Positions 42,786 to 51,360 of a DNA stretch of 64,000 nucleotides are shown here, one piece after another; the stretch's first letter is position 1, and every line of letters begins with the position of its first letter. The stretch covers positions 794,857 to 858,856 of the forward strand of contig NZ_CP126625.1 in assembly GCF_030219325.1 (NCBI RefSeq), written 5' to 3'. The translations under genes were made by a program, and so were the position numbers. The notes under the pieces were generated by a model. The model did not search any database and was not told where the DNA came from. It worked only from the letters and a program-made list of their open reading frames with translations. This DNA is from Geothrix sp. (GTDB lineage Bacteria > Acidobacteriota > Holophagae > Holophagales > Holophagaceae).

Positions 42786-43712
42786 TTAGGCCAGGCTGCG
42801 GATCCTCGCGGCCCGGGTGTCGATCTCGGTGATGCGGAAGGCGAAGTTGCCATCCACGACCACCACCTCGCCCTTGGCGATGAGCTTGCCGTTTACAAGC
42901 AGCTCCACCGGCGCATCGGCGCTGCGGTTGAGCTCGAGGATGGAACCCGGCGTGAGCTTGAGCAGCTCGCCCATCTGCATCTCGGTCTGGCCCATGCGGA
43001 CCACCACGGGAAGCTGGATGTCCAGGAGCAGGTCCAGGTTGCCGGAATCGGGGGCAGGTCCCGAGGCCACGGGGGCCTGCCGGGGCGGGGCGGCCAGGGT
43101 GGCGGCCACGGAGGCCGGGGAGGGCTCGGGTGCCGGTGGGGCCTCCACGAGGCCGAGCTTCCGCTTCAGCTGCTGGAGCAGCAGATCGGGGAAGAGCAGA
43201 TGGATGGTCGTGCTCAGCGAGTCCTGGGTCGTCGGCAGGGAGAGGTCCTGGAAGCCGCCCTGGCCCAGCTGCTCGGCGAAGGCCGCGGCCTCCGGCTGGA
43301 TGGCCAGGATCTCCACATTGGCGATGGCGAAGGTCTCCCCGGCCAGGTCCGAGAGGGTCTGGTTGGCGCTGCCCAGCACCTGGTTGAAGGTCTCGGCCAG
43401 GGCGTCCTTGGAGTCGCCGACCAGCTCCTCGGCGGCCGCGCCCTCGCCACCCAGCATGAGGTCCACCAGCATGGTGCCCTCCTTGAGGGGGAGGGTGAAG
43501 AAGAGCGTGCCGTTCAGCCCCTTCTGGTAGTTGGCCTTGACGAGGATGCCGGTGCCCTCGTGCAGGGCGGCGACTGCGGGGGTCTCCAGCAGCTCGCCCG
43601 GCGCCGACTTGATCTGGAATTCGCGTCCCGTGAGCATGGAGAACACGGAGGCCATGCTCTCGGCGAAGGCGCTGCCGACTTTCTGGAAGAATTCAGTGTC
43701 TCGGGCATCCAT
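42786..43712 (-). CDS. fliN: FliN/FliY motor switch protein with CheC-like N-terminus
   Basis: A 308-aa protein. The C-terminal SpoA/FliN domain (about 230-305, LLLDIQLPVVVRMGQTEMQMGELLKLTPGS) builds the C-ring base. The N-terminal CheC/FliY-like domain (1-200) includes DALAETFN, which fits the CheC-family phosphatase pattern D-x3-E-x2-N (D103, E107, N110). The proline that follows in CheC/FliY is not seen. A Pro/Ala linker joins the two. FliY of Bacillus is the nearest architecture. It is last in the flhA-fliN operon. Confidence 0.88.
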   Translation of the reverse strand: MDARDTEFFQKVGSAFAESMASVFSMLTGREFQIKSAPGELLETPAVAALHEGTGILVKANYQKGLNGTLFFTLPLKEGTMLVDLMLGGEGAAAEELVGDSKDALAETFNQVLGSANQTLSDLAGETFAIANVEILAIQPEAAAFAEQLGQGGFQDLSLPTTQDSLSTTIHLLFPDLLLQQLKRKLGLVEAPPAPEPSPASVAATLAAPPRQAPVASGPAPDSGNLDLLLDIQLPVVVRMGQTEMQMGELLKLTPGSILELNRSADAPVELLVNGKLIAKGEVVVVDGNFAFRITEIDTRAARIRSLA

Positions 43713-43715
43713 CGT

Positions 43716-44732
43716 TCACCCCTCCGACCGGCTGCCGGTCACTTGGAACACGCGTTTCCCGTTGGGATTCAGGGCCACCAGGCCCATGAAGCGTGGAATG
43801 CCGTCCACGCAGAGGTCCAGCTCCGCATCGAAGCGCTTGGTCAGCGGGATGAGGTCGCCGGTCTTCAGCTGGAGGACCTCCTCCATGCTGAGGCTGGTGC
43901 CGCGGATCTCGGCAGCGGCCTCCATGCCGCAGCGCTTCAGGCTGGCCATGAGCAGGCGGGCTTCTTCGAAGCTCGAGGACTTCTTGTAGCCCGTGAACAT
44001 CTCCTGGTCGAACTTGGTGGAGATGGGCTCGAGAATGATGCTGGGGATGGCCAGGTTGATCATGCCGCTCACCGGGCCCATCTTCACTTCGAAGACCACC
44101 AGCAGCACGACTTCGTTGGGGGCCACGATCTGGATGAGCTGGGGGCTGGTCTCCCGCGCCTGGATGCGGAAATCGAGATCGATGATGCCCCGCCACGCTT
44201 CGCGCAGGTCCTCCAGCACCAGCTTCAGCACGCCATCGAAGATGCTCTGCTCGATGTCGGTCATGGTGCGCAGCTGCTTCAGGGGCTCACCGGGGCCGCC
44301 CAGCATCTTGTCGATGATGGGGAACACCAGGGTGGGGTTCACTTCCAGGGCCAGCGCGCCTTCCAGGGGCTTGATGGAGATGGCGTTGAAGCAGGTGGGA
44401 TCGGGGACGGAGAGCAGGAACTCCTGGTAGCTGAGCTGCTCGACGCTCACCAGGTTCACCTCGGTGATGGTGCGGAGGTAGGCGCTCAGGGAGCTGGAGA
44501 AATTCCGGGCGAAACGGTCGTGCATGAAGTGGAGCGACCGCATCTGCTCGCGGCTCACCCGGTCGGGACGGCGGAAGTTGTAGAGGGTGACCTTGCGCTG
44601 AACCTGGGCTTTTTTTGCCGGGGCTGGTGCCGCACCCCGGTCTCCCCCCGCGGCGGACGAAGCCTTCCCAGCCGGCTTGGTGTGGGACTTAAGTAGTGCG
44701 TCTACTTCCTCTTGGCTTAGGATTTTGGCCAT
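43716..44732 (-). CDS. fliM: Flagellar motor switch protein FliM
   Basis: A 338-aa protein. The N-terminal CheY-P binding segment LSQEEVDALL (residues 5-14) is followed by a basic Ala/Pro linker (15-45), the CheC-like middle domain (about 50-245, MRSLHFMHDRFARNFSSSL, PTLVFPIIDKMLGGPGEP) and a C-terminal FliN-like domain (LQLKTGDLIPLTKRFDAELDL). It couples CheY-P to rotation switching. Confidence 0.95.
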   Translation of the reverse strand: MAKILSQEEVDALLKSHTKPAGKASSAAGGDRGAAPAPAKKAQVQRKVTLYNFRRPDRVSREQMRSLHFMHDRFARNFSSSLSAYLRTITEVNLVSVEQLSYQEFLLSVPDPTCFNAISIKPLEGALALEVNPTLVFPIIDKMLGGPGEPLKQLRTMTDIEQSIFDGVLKLVLEDLREAWRGIIDLDFRIQARETSPQLIQIVAPNEVVLLVVFEVKMGPVSGMINLAIPSIILEPISTKFDQEMFTGYKKSSSFEEARLLMASLKRCGMEAAAEIRGTSLSMEEVLQLKTGDLIPLTKRFDAELDLCVDGIPRFMGLVALNPNGKRVFQVTGSRSEG

Positions 44733-44735
44733 GGA

Positions 44736-45653
44736 TTACCCTTCGATGTGCTTCTCCAGGAGCTTGCCCCGGAGCCGCAGCATGGCCTTGGTATGCAATT
44801 GGGATACCCGCGACTCGGTGATGTTCAGGAGGGTGCCGATTTCCTTCATGGTCAGCTCGTCGAAGTAGTAGAGCTGGACCACGAACTTCTCCTTCTTGGG
44901 CAGGACCTCCATGGCGTCCCGGAGGATGTCCTTGATCTCCGTGGACTGGAAGATCTGATGGGGGTCCTCCGCATCCGGGTCCGGCACGAAGCTGATGAGG
45001 CTCTCGCCCTCGCCATCCTCGCCCACCTCCACGAAGGTGCCGAGGGTGACGCCCTTCAGATCGTCCAGGTTCTTGTGCAGCTCCTCCAGGGGCATGCCCA
45101 GGTGCTGGGCCACTTCCTCGTCCGTGGCGGCCCGGCCCATCTGCTGTTCAAGGCTGTGGTAGGCCCCCTCGATGTCCTTCTTCTTCCGCCGGAGGCTGCG
45201 GGGCACCCAGTCCAGGTCCCGCAGGCCGTCCAGGATGGCGCCCTTGATGCGCAGCTCGGCGTAGGTCTTGAACTTGATGTTGCGGGCAGGCTCGAACTTC
45301 TCGATGGCGTCCATGAGGCCGAGGATGCCGCTGTTGATCAGGTCGTCCAGCTCCACGTGCGAGGGGAGGCGCGCGGCGATGCGGTGCGCCACGAACTTCA
45401 CCAGGGGGACGTAGTCCTTGATGATCTGTTCCCGGTTCTCGCGGTCAAAGGGCTCAGGGGGTTCTGAGGATTCCGCGGCCAGAGAGGAAGGTGGCAGGGC
45501 GGGCACCTGGAGGGGGAGGGCCTTCCCGTAGGCCTTGGCCGCGGCGAGTGCAGCCCAGGGGCGGAGCGCGACGGGAGCCAGCTCCACGGCCCGGAGGGCC
45601 TCGCCGCTGAGGGGCAGGCCGGGATCGGAGGGCTGGTCCGGAGTGGGGGACAT
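44736..45653 (-). CDS. fliA: Flagellar sigma-28 factor
   Basis: A 305-aa sigma-70-family factor of the FliA/WhiG branch: region 2 IIKDYVPLVKFVAHRIAARL and YAELRIKGAILDGLRDLDWVPRSLR, region 3 AYHSLEQQMGRAATDEEVAQHLGM, region 4 KKEKFVVQLYYFDELTMKEIGTLLNITESRVSQLH. A Pro/Ala-rich N-terminal extension of about 70 residues is unusual for this family. It directs late flagellar and chemotaxis genes. No FlgM is in this window. Confidence 0.93.
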   Translation of the reverse strand: MSPTPDQPSDPGLPLSGEALRAVELAPVALRPWAALAAAKAYGKALPLQVPALPPSSLAAESSEPPEPFDRENREQIIKDYVPLVKFVAHRIAARLPSHVELDDLINSGILGLMDAIEKFEPARNIKFKTYAELRIKGAILDGLRDLDWVPRSLRRKKKDIEGAYHSLEQQMGRAATDEEVAQHLGMPLEELHKNLDDLKGVTLGTFVEVGEDGEGESLISFVPDPDAEDPHQIFQSTEIKDILRDAMEVLPKKEKFVVQLYYFDELTMKEIGTLLNITESRVSQLHTKAMLRLRGKLLEKHIEG

Positions 45654-45663
45654 TCGTCAGGTC

Positions 45664-46533
45664 CTACTGGGGTTCATCGGAGGCGAGCTGCCTCCAGAAT
45701 GACGCAAAGCCGTCGGGCTGCAAGGACACTTGGCCCAGCAATTGACGGGCCAGGGCCTGGAAGGCCAGGGTGGCCGGACTCCGAGGGAAGAGATCCACCA
45801 CCCCCCGCTGCTGGCGGACCGCCTGCAGGATGTGCGGGTCGTTGGGGATCATGCCCAGCACCTTGAGCTGCTTGCCGAGGAAGCGCTCAGTGGCCGCCTG
45901 CAGCTGCTCGATCGTCTCCTGGGCCTCGTCGATGTTCTGGCCGTTGTTGATGAGCAGCCACAGGGGCTTGGTGGCTTCCCGCAGGTGCAGGACCTTCACC
46001 ATGGCATAGGCGTCCACCAGGCTCGTGGGCTCTGGCGTGGTCACCAGGATCACCTCCTGGGCGGCCATGAGCAGCTTCAGGACCGAGTCGTGGATGCCGG
46101 CAGCCGTGTCGATGAGCAGCCAGTCCGCCGTCTCCGCCACCCGCTGCAGGCCCTGGACCAGGCGCAGCTCGCTCATGGTGTCGAGGCGGGTCAGTTCCTG
46201 GATGCCGCTGCTGGCGGGGATGATGCGGATGCCCATGGGGCCTTCCAGCAGGATCTCCTCGATCACCTTCTCGCCGCGGAGGACGTGCTCCAGCGTGTAT
46301 TTCGGCGACAGCCCCAGCAGGATGTCGAGGTTCGCCAGGCCGAAGTCGGCGTCCATGACCACCACCCGCTGGCCCTGCTGGGCGAGGGAGAGGGCCAGGC
46401 CGGCCACGACGTTGGTCTTGCCGACCCCGCCCTTGCCGGAGGTGATGGCCACCACGCGGGCGGCGAAGAGCGGCGCCTCGGGGCGCTGCCCCTGGGCCAT
46501 GCTGCGGAGCCGGGATGCCTGGTCGCTGCTCAT
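45664..46533 (-). CDS. flhG: Flagellar number regulator, MinD-like ATPase
   Basis: A 289-aa MinD/ParA-family ATPase with the deviant Walker A SGKGGVGKTNVV, GQRVVVMDADFGLANLDILLG and DTAAGIHDSVLKLL. It limits flagellar number, antagonising FlhF. Its ATG overlaps the flhF stop by ATGA and the order flhF-flhG-fliA is the classical one. Confidence 0.93.
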   Translation of the reverse strand: MSSDQASRLRSMAQGQRPEAPLFAARVVAITSGKGGVGKTNVVAGLALSLAQQGQRVVVMDADFGLANLDILLGLSPKYTLEHVLRGEKVIEEILLEGPMGIRIIPASSGIQELTRLDTMSELRLVQGLQRVAETADWLLIDTAAGIHDSVLKLLMAAQEVILVTTPEPTSLVDAYAMVKVLHLREATKPLWLLINNGQNIDEAQETIEQLQAATERFLGKQLKVLGMIPNDPHILQAVRQQRGVVDLFPRSPATLAFQALARQLLGQVSLQPDGFASFWRQLASDEPQ

Positions 46534-47819
46534 TCGGCCTCCTTCATGGTGGCGGGGAGGATGAGGTCGGCCACCCGGCGGCTGGTGGCCAGCTCGAGGG
46601 CCTCGGGGACTTCTTGGCCCGTGCCGAGGTAGCTGAGAGGCCGCTTGACCCGCGCCAGGGTACTGAGGATGGGACCGTAGGTGGAGGTCTCATCGAGCTT
46701 GGTGAAGAGCAGGCGGGTGGGGCGCAGGGGCTCATAGCGGGCGGCGATCTCAGTCAGGTCGCGGGGCTTCGTGGTGGCGGACAGCACCAGGTGCGTCTCC
46801 ACTTCCGGCAGCTCGTCCATCAGGCCCCGCAGCTGGTTGAGCGTGTCGGTGTCCTTGGGGCTGTGGCCCGGCGTGTCGATGAGCACCAGGGCGCGGTCCT
46901 GGTAGAAGCGCAGGGCGCTGCGGAGGTCCTCCACCGTGAGGGCCACGTGCAGGGGCACCTGCAGGATCTGGGCGTACTGCTGCAGCTGGTCCACGGCCGC
47001 CATGCGGTAGGTGTCCAGGGTGAGCAGGGCCACCTTCTGTTTGAGGTGGAGCTGGGCATAGGCCGCCAGCTTGGCCACGGTGGTGGTCTTGCCCACGCCG
47101 GTGGGGCCCACCAGGGCGGCCACGCGCATCTTGCCGGGATCGAGCTGGATGGGGGGCGCCACGGGAATGAAGTCGGCGATGACGCGGCGCAGGAAGAGCC
47201 GGGCTCGCTCGGGATCCACGGTGCCCATGGAGGCGTCGCCATCCTGGTCGGTCAGTGCGCGCTGCGCGTACTCGCAGAGGCGCAGGGCGATGAGGGGCTC
47301 CACGTCGTTGGCGACGAGATCGCCGTAGAGTTCCAGCAGGCTCGGGGGCAGGTGGAGCTGGGCCGGCGGCATGCCCTGGCGCTGGATGCGGCTGAGCAGG
47401 GCCTTCATCGAATCCAGTTCCTTCAGGATGGAGGCATTGCGCAGGTCATTGTCCTTCAGGGCCGCCACGGCCCCCTTGATCTCGAGCAGCTCCCGGCGCA
47501 GGGGCTGAAGGTCCATGGCTGGTGCGGGGGGCGGAGCCTGGGGGGTGGCTTCCCGTGAGGGGCGGTGGGCAGCGGGACCGCTCAAGGGGGCGCGGAGCCC
47601 GTAGGTGAGGGGAGGCGCTCCCACGGCCAGGGGCGCAACGCCCGCCTGGGCCTCGTCCACGGCGGCCGTCACCTCGATGACGGATTCCTCGCCCATGCCG
47701 AGGGCCGCGGGGCGACGCCGGGTGCGGGTCGAGAGGATGAAGGCCTCCTCGCCCATGTCCTTCTTCACGACGTCGAGGGCGTCCTGCATGGATCCGGCTT
47801 CGAAGGTCTTCACGCGCAT
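46530..47819 (-). CDS. flhF: Flagellar placement SRP-type GTPase
   Basis: A 429-aa protein. An N-terminal basic B domain (MRVKTFEAGSMQDALDVVKKDMGEEAFILSTRTRRR; residues 1-36) is followed by a Pro/Ala-rich linker (60-115), an N domain and a G domain with G1 GPTGVGKTTTVAKL, DTYRMAAVDQLQQYA, DTPGHSPKD and TKLDETSTYG. It recruits early flagellar components to the pole. It lies between flhA and flhG. Confidence 0.95.
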   Translation of the reverse strand: MRVKTFEAGSMQDALDVVKKDMGEEAFILSTRTRRRPAALGMGEESVIEVTAAVDEAQAGVAPLAVGAPPLTYGLRAPLSGPAAHRPSREATPQAPPPAPAMDLQPLRRELLEIKGAVAALKDNDLRNASILKELDSMKALLSRIQRQGMPPAQLHLPPSLLELYGDLVANDVEPLIALRLCEYAQRALTDQDGDASMGTVDPERARLFLRRVIADFIPVAPPIQLDPGKMRVAALVGPTGVGKTTTVAKLAAYAQLHLKQKVALLTLDTYRMAAVDQLQQYAQILQVPLHVALTVEDLRSALRFYQDRALVLIDTPGHSPKDTDTLNQLRGLMDELPEVETHLVLSATTKPRDLTEIAARYEPLRPTRLLFTKLDETSTYGPILSTLARVKRPLSYLGTGQEVPEALELATSRRVADLILPATMKEAE

Positions 47820-47829
47820 GCTTCACCCT

Positions 47830-49962
47830 TCATGAGACGGTTCCGAGGTTCACGACACGGACATCGATGGGCACCTCGCTGTGGCTCAGCACCACCAGGT
47901 GGGGCAGGGCACGCTCGAGCAGGCGCCGCAGGTGGGGTCGCACCACGGGATTGGTGAGCAGCACGGGCTGGGCGCCCGGCAGCATGGCCGCGATGCCGTT
48001 GGCGATGCGGGACAACAGCTCCTGCGTGCGGCCGGGTTCCAGGGCCAGGAAGCTGCCCCGGTCCGTCTGCTCGATGCCGCCCTGGAGGGTCTGCTCCAGG
48101 GTGGGGTCCAGCACCAGGACGCCCAGCTCGCCGTTCTCGGAGAGGTGGGGCCCGGTCAGGACGCGCCCCATGGCCTGGCGGACGTATTCGGTGATGAAGC
48201 CGACGTCCTTGGTCATGGTGGCGGCATCGGCGGTGGCCTCGAGGATGCGGCCCAGGTCGCGGACGGGCACCCGCTCGCGGAGGAGGTTGTGCATCACCTT
48301 CTGGAGGGTGGCCACGCTGATGACGTTGGGGATGAGGTCGTCCACCAGGCGGGGGGTCGTCTCCTTGAGGGTGTCCAGCAGGTGCTGGACCTCGGGCCGC
48401 CCGAGCAGATCAGGAGCGTGCTGTTTGATGAGCTCGGACAGGTGGGTGGTCAGCACCGTCGCCGGCTCCACCACCGTGTAGCCCAGCATCTGCGCCCGGT
48501 CCCGCAGGTTGTCGGGAATCCAGTAGGCGGGCAGGCCGAAGGCGGGCTCGGAGGTGGGGGTGCCCGCGAGGTCCTCGGTGGCGGTGCCGGGGTTCATGGC
48601 CAGGAACTGGGCGGGCTGGAGCTCGGCCCGGGCGATCTCCTCGCCCCGGAGGAGGATGCGGTAGGTGTGCGGCGGCAGCTGCAGGTTGTCCCGGATGCGG
48701 ACGGGGGGCACGACGATGCCCAGATCCGAGGCCATCTGGCGCCGGACGGCCTTGATGCGCTCCAGCACCGTGCCGCCCTGGTTCACGTCCAGCAGGGGGA
48801 TGAGGCTGTAGCCCACCTCCAGGCCGAGGGGGTCCACCTTGAGCAGGCCCTCCACCTTCTCGCTGGTGTCGGCGGCGGCGGTCTTGGCCTTTTCGGCGGC
48901 GGCCTGCTCGGCCACGGCGGCGGGCACGGCCTGGGGCAGCTTCCAGGCGGCGTAGGCCATGATCCCGAAGATGGCGGCCATCACCCAGAAGGGGAAGAGG
49001 GGCAGGCCCGGCACGGCGCCGAAGAGGAAGAGGACCGAGGCGGCGATGCCCAGGGGACGGGGATCCGCGCCCAGCTGCCCCATGACCTCGCTGCCCAGCC
49101 CCGAGGCATCGCTGCCGCTGCGGGTGGTGAGGATGGCGCCCCCCACGCTGATGAGCAGGCTGGGGATCACCGTCACCAGACCGTCGCCCACGGTGAGGAG
49201 GGTATAGACCTCCAGGGCCTGCATGACCGGCAGGTTGTAGCGCACGACGCCCAGGAGGATGCCCGCCACGATGTTGACGGCCAGGATGATCAGGGCCGCC
49301 ACGGCGTCCCGCTGGGTGAACTTCACGGCGCCGTCCATGGCCCCGTAGAACCCGGCCTCCTCCTGGAGGTCCTTGCGGCGCCTCCGGGCCTCCTGCTCGT
49401 CGATGTAGCCCGCATTCAGGTCGGCGTCGATGGCCATCTGCTTGCCGGGCATGGCGTCCAGGGTGAACCGGGCCGTCACCTCGGCGATGCGGCCCGCGCC
49501 GTGGTTGATGACCAGGAACTGGATGGCCAGCAGGATCAGGAAGACCACCAGGCCGATCACATAGCTGCCGCCCACCACGAACTGGCCGAAGGCCTTCACC
49601 ATGTGGCCGGCGGCGTCGGCGCCCTGGTCCCCGGCGAAGAGCAGGATCCGGCGGGTGGTGGCCACGTTGATGGCCAGACGGAAAAGCGTCACCACCAGCA
49701 GGACCGAGGGGTAGGAGCTGAACTCCTTGGGGCGGCGCACATACATGCCCACCATCAGGATCACCAGACTCAGCGTGATGTTCAGGACGATGAGCAGATC
49801 CAGCATGAAGGCGGGCAGGGGCAGGATCATCACCACCAGCACGATCATCACGAAAACGGGCGCAGCGAGATCCGACCGCTTGGCCAGGCGGCCCATATAA
49901 GGAAGCAGACGGTCCAGGAAGGTCAACATACCGACACCCGCAGGGTCCGGGGCGAGGGCCAT
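47830..49962 (-). CDS. flhA: Flagellar export gate protein FlhA
   Basis: A 710-aa protein. About eight transmembrane helices (residues ~25-340) contain the FHIPEP-type cytoplasmic loop (AGRIAEVTARFTLDAMPGKQMAIDADL, then RRRRKDLQEEAGFYGAMDGAVKFTQRD). The large cytoplasmic FlhA-C domain (about 370-710) binds substrates and chaperones. The start used (49962) has AAGGGG eight bases upstream. An internal ATG at 49929 gives MLTFLDRLLPYMGRL, closer to typical FlhA N-termini. FlhB, FliP, FliQ and FliR are not in the window. Confidence 0.96.
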   Translation of the reverse strand: MALAPDPAGVGMLTFLDRLLPYMGRLAKRSDLAAPVFVMIVLVVMILPLPAFMLDLLIVLNITLSLVILMVGMYVRRPKEFSSYPSVLLVVTLFRLAINVATTRRILLFAGDQGADAAGHMVKAFGQFVVGGSYVIGLVVFLILLAIQFLVINHGAGRIAEVTARFTLDAMPGKQMAIDADLNAGYIDEQEARRRRKDLQEEAGFYGAMDGAVKFTQRDAVAALIILAVNIVAGILLGVVRYNLPVMQALEVYTLLTVGDGLVTVIPSLLISVGGAILTTRSGSDASGLGSEVMGQLGADPRPLGIAASVLFLFGAVPGLPLFPFWVMAAIFGIMAYAAWKLPQAVPAAVAEQAAAEKAKTAAADTSEKVEGLLKVDPLGLEVGYSLIPLLDVNQGGTVLERIKAVRRQMASDLGIVVPPVRIRDNLQLPPHTYRILLRGEEIARAELQPAQFLAMNPGTATEDLAGTPTSEPAFGLPAYWIPDNLRDRAQMLGYTVVEPATVLTTHLSELIKQHAPDLLGRPEVQHLLDTLKETTPRLVDDLIPNVISVATLQKVMHNLLRERVPVRDLGRILEATADAATMTKDVGFITEYVRQAMGRVLTGPHLSENGELGVLVLDPTLEQTLQGGIEQTDRGSFLALEPGRTQELLSRIANGIAAMLPGAQPVLLTNPVVRPHLRRLLERALPHLVVLSHSEVPIDVRVVNLGTVS

Positions 49963-50022
49963 GCCACAAACCCCTTGATCCGATCACGGCTTCACGTTCG
50001 AGCCTGGGATTGGAGGTTTCCC

Positions 50023-50469
50023 ATGCCCATCTGCCGCCACACCATGCACCTGTCCGCCGCCCCGGCGGCCGTCCACCCCCTGCTGTGCCCCGTCCGGGAG
50101 CACGACTGGATCGAGGGGTGGCGGGCCACCGTCCTGCGCTCCGCCAGCGGCCTGGCCGAGGAGGGCTGCGTCTTCACCACCCCGGGCCCGGATGGCCCCG
50201 ACTGGCTCTGGATCATCGCGGTCCACCAGCCGGAACACCTCCGCTTCGCCATCCACGCCCTGGGCTCCCACGCCACCCTGCTGGATCTGCGCCTGGGGGC
50301 CGAGGGGGCGGGGACCCGCCTGGACTGGACCTACGACCTGGTCCCCCTGACCCCGGCCGGGAAGGCCTTCGCCGCGGGCTACGCCGCCCGGTTCCCCGTG
50401 GCCATGGCGCTGCTGGAGCGGCGGCTGGCGCATTTCCTGGCCACGGGTACCATGCTCCAGACGGTCTGA
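50023..50469 (+). CDS. SRPBCC-like ligand-binding protein
   Basis: A 148-aa protein with the PLLCPVREHDWIEGW segment typical of small SRPBCC (START-like) proteins, a central WLWIIAVHQPEHLRFAI strand pair and a long C-terminal helix (YAARFPVAMALLERRLAHFL). These hydrophobic-pocket proteins bind unknown ligands. GGAGG precedes ATG 50023. A MerR regulator follows two bases downstream, so the pair forms a sensing unit by context. Confidence 0.7.
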   Translation: MPICRHTMHLSAAPAAVHPLLCPVREHDWIEGWRATVLRSASGLAEEGCVFTTPGPDGPDWLWIIAVHQPEHLRFAIHALGSHATLLDLRLGAEGAGTRLDWTYDLVPLTPAGKAFAAGYAARFPVAMALLERRLAHFLATGTMLQTV

Positions 50470-50470
50470 C

Positions 50471-51058
50471 ATGCTCACCATCAGTGCCCTGGCCCGGCGG
50501 TTCGGCCTCTCCCGGAGCGCCCTGCTCCACTACGACCGCATCGGCCTGCTCCAGCCCAGCGGCCGGTCGGCCAAGGATCACCGCCGCTACAGCGAGGCGG
50601 ACGCAGCCCGGCTGGAGGCCATCTGCACCTACCGGAGGGCGGGTCTCCCCCTCGAGGCGATCCGGATCCTGCTGACGGATTCTGGACGGCTCACGGCCAT
50701 CCTGCGGGACCGCTTGGCCACACTGGAAGCGGAGATGGCCACCCTGCGGGGGCAGCAGCGTCTGGTCGTGGGCCTGCTGCAGGAGCCGGGGCTGCTGGAG
50801 GGCCTGCAGGCCATGGACAAGGCCACCTGGGTGGCCCTGCTCCGGGCTTCGGGCTTCACGGAGGCGGACATGGACCGCTGGCACGGGGCCTTCGAGCGCA
50901 CCGCGCCGGACCGGCACCAGCGCTTCCTCGCCTTCCTGGGCATCCCGCCGGAGGAGATCAGCGGGATTCGGGATCTCGCCGCAGCTTCAGGGCATCCCAA
51001 CGCTCCGGGGGATGGAAGCGCCAGCGCCAGCCCGACCAGCTCACCCGCTGGAAGCTGA
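50471..51058 (+). CDS. MerR-family transcriptional regulator
   Basis: A 195-aa protein. The N-terminal winged-helix opens with LTISALARRFGLSRSALLHYDRIGLLQPSGRS and DHRRYSEADAARLEAI (residues 1-55), followed by a dimerisation coiled coil (75-105) and an effector region. The last about 34 codons are Gly/Ser/Ala-rich and lie wholly in the antisense overlap with yraN, so the natural C-terminus may be shorter or eroded. The effector is unknown. Confidence 0.85.
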   Translation: MLTISALARRFGLSRSALLHYDRIGLLQPSGRSAKDHRRYSEADAARLEAICTYRRAGLPLEAIRILLTDSGRLTAILRDRLATLEAEMATLRGQQRLVVGLLQEPGLLEGLQAMDKATWVALLRASGFTEADMDRWHGAFERTAPDRHQRFLAFLGIPPEEISGIRDLAAASGHPNAPGDGSASASPTSSPAGS

Positions 51059-51353
51059 CCGCGCCCGGCCAGGGCACCCGGTCGAGCCAGGTGCGCAGTG
51101 CGCGCTGCAGGCGGAGTCGCTGCTCGGGCTCCAGGGCGGTGTCGGCTCCCACCCAGGTGCCGGGACGCCGGGCCTTCACCTCCAGCAGCCGCAGCTCCGG
51201 GCCGCGGCACACCAGGAGGTCCAGCTCCCAGCGGCCCAGCTTCTGGCGCCAGGCCACCAGGTCCCAGCCCCGGGCCCAGAGCAGCCAGAGCGTGAGCCGC
51301 TCGGCCCGCAGGCCGAGGCGCCGGGCGGCCTCGCCGCGTCGGGTGGAACCCAT
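50958..51353 (-). CDS. yraN: YraN/UPF0102 family endonuclease-like protein
   Basis: A 131-aa protein of the YraN family: GEAARRLGLRAERLTLWLLWARGWDLVA and the nuclease-like core GRWELDLLVCRGPELRLLEVKARR (Asp then Glu-x-Lys), which resembles archaeal Holliday-junction resolvase folds. Its function is not settled. It starts 7 bp after the trpB-type gene and its 3' 101 bp are antisense to the MerR gene. Confidence 0.82.
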   Translation of the reverse strand: MGSTRRGEAARRLGLRAERLTLWLLWARGWDLVAWRQKLGRWELDLLVCRGPELRLLEVKARRPGTWVGADTALEPEQRLRLQRALRTWLDRVPWPGAVSFQRVSWSGWRWRFHPPERWDALKLRRDPESR

Positions 51354-51360
51354 GGGCAGC

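Noticed and set aside
49939-49962. Sigma-54-like TGGCATGGCCCTCGC overlapping the annotated flhA start
   Set aside because: Spacing fits, but the -12 box is TCGC and the site would leave almost no leader even with the internal start. Probably chance.
47881-50469. 862-codon plus-strand frame opposite flhA reaching into the SRPBCC gene
   Set aside because: Only its last 148 codons (from ATG 50023, with GGAGG) look like a protein. The rest is the antisense of flhA.
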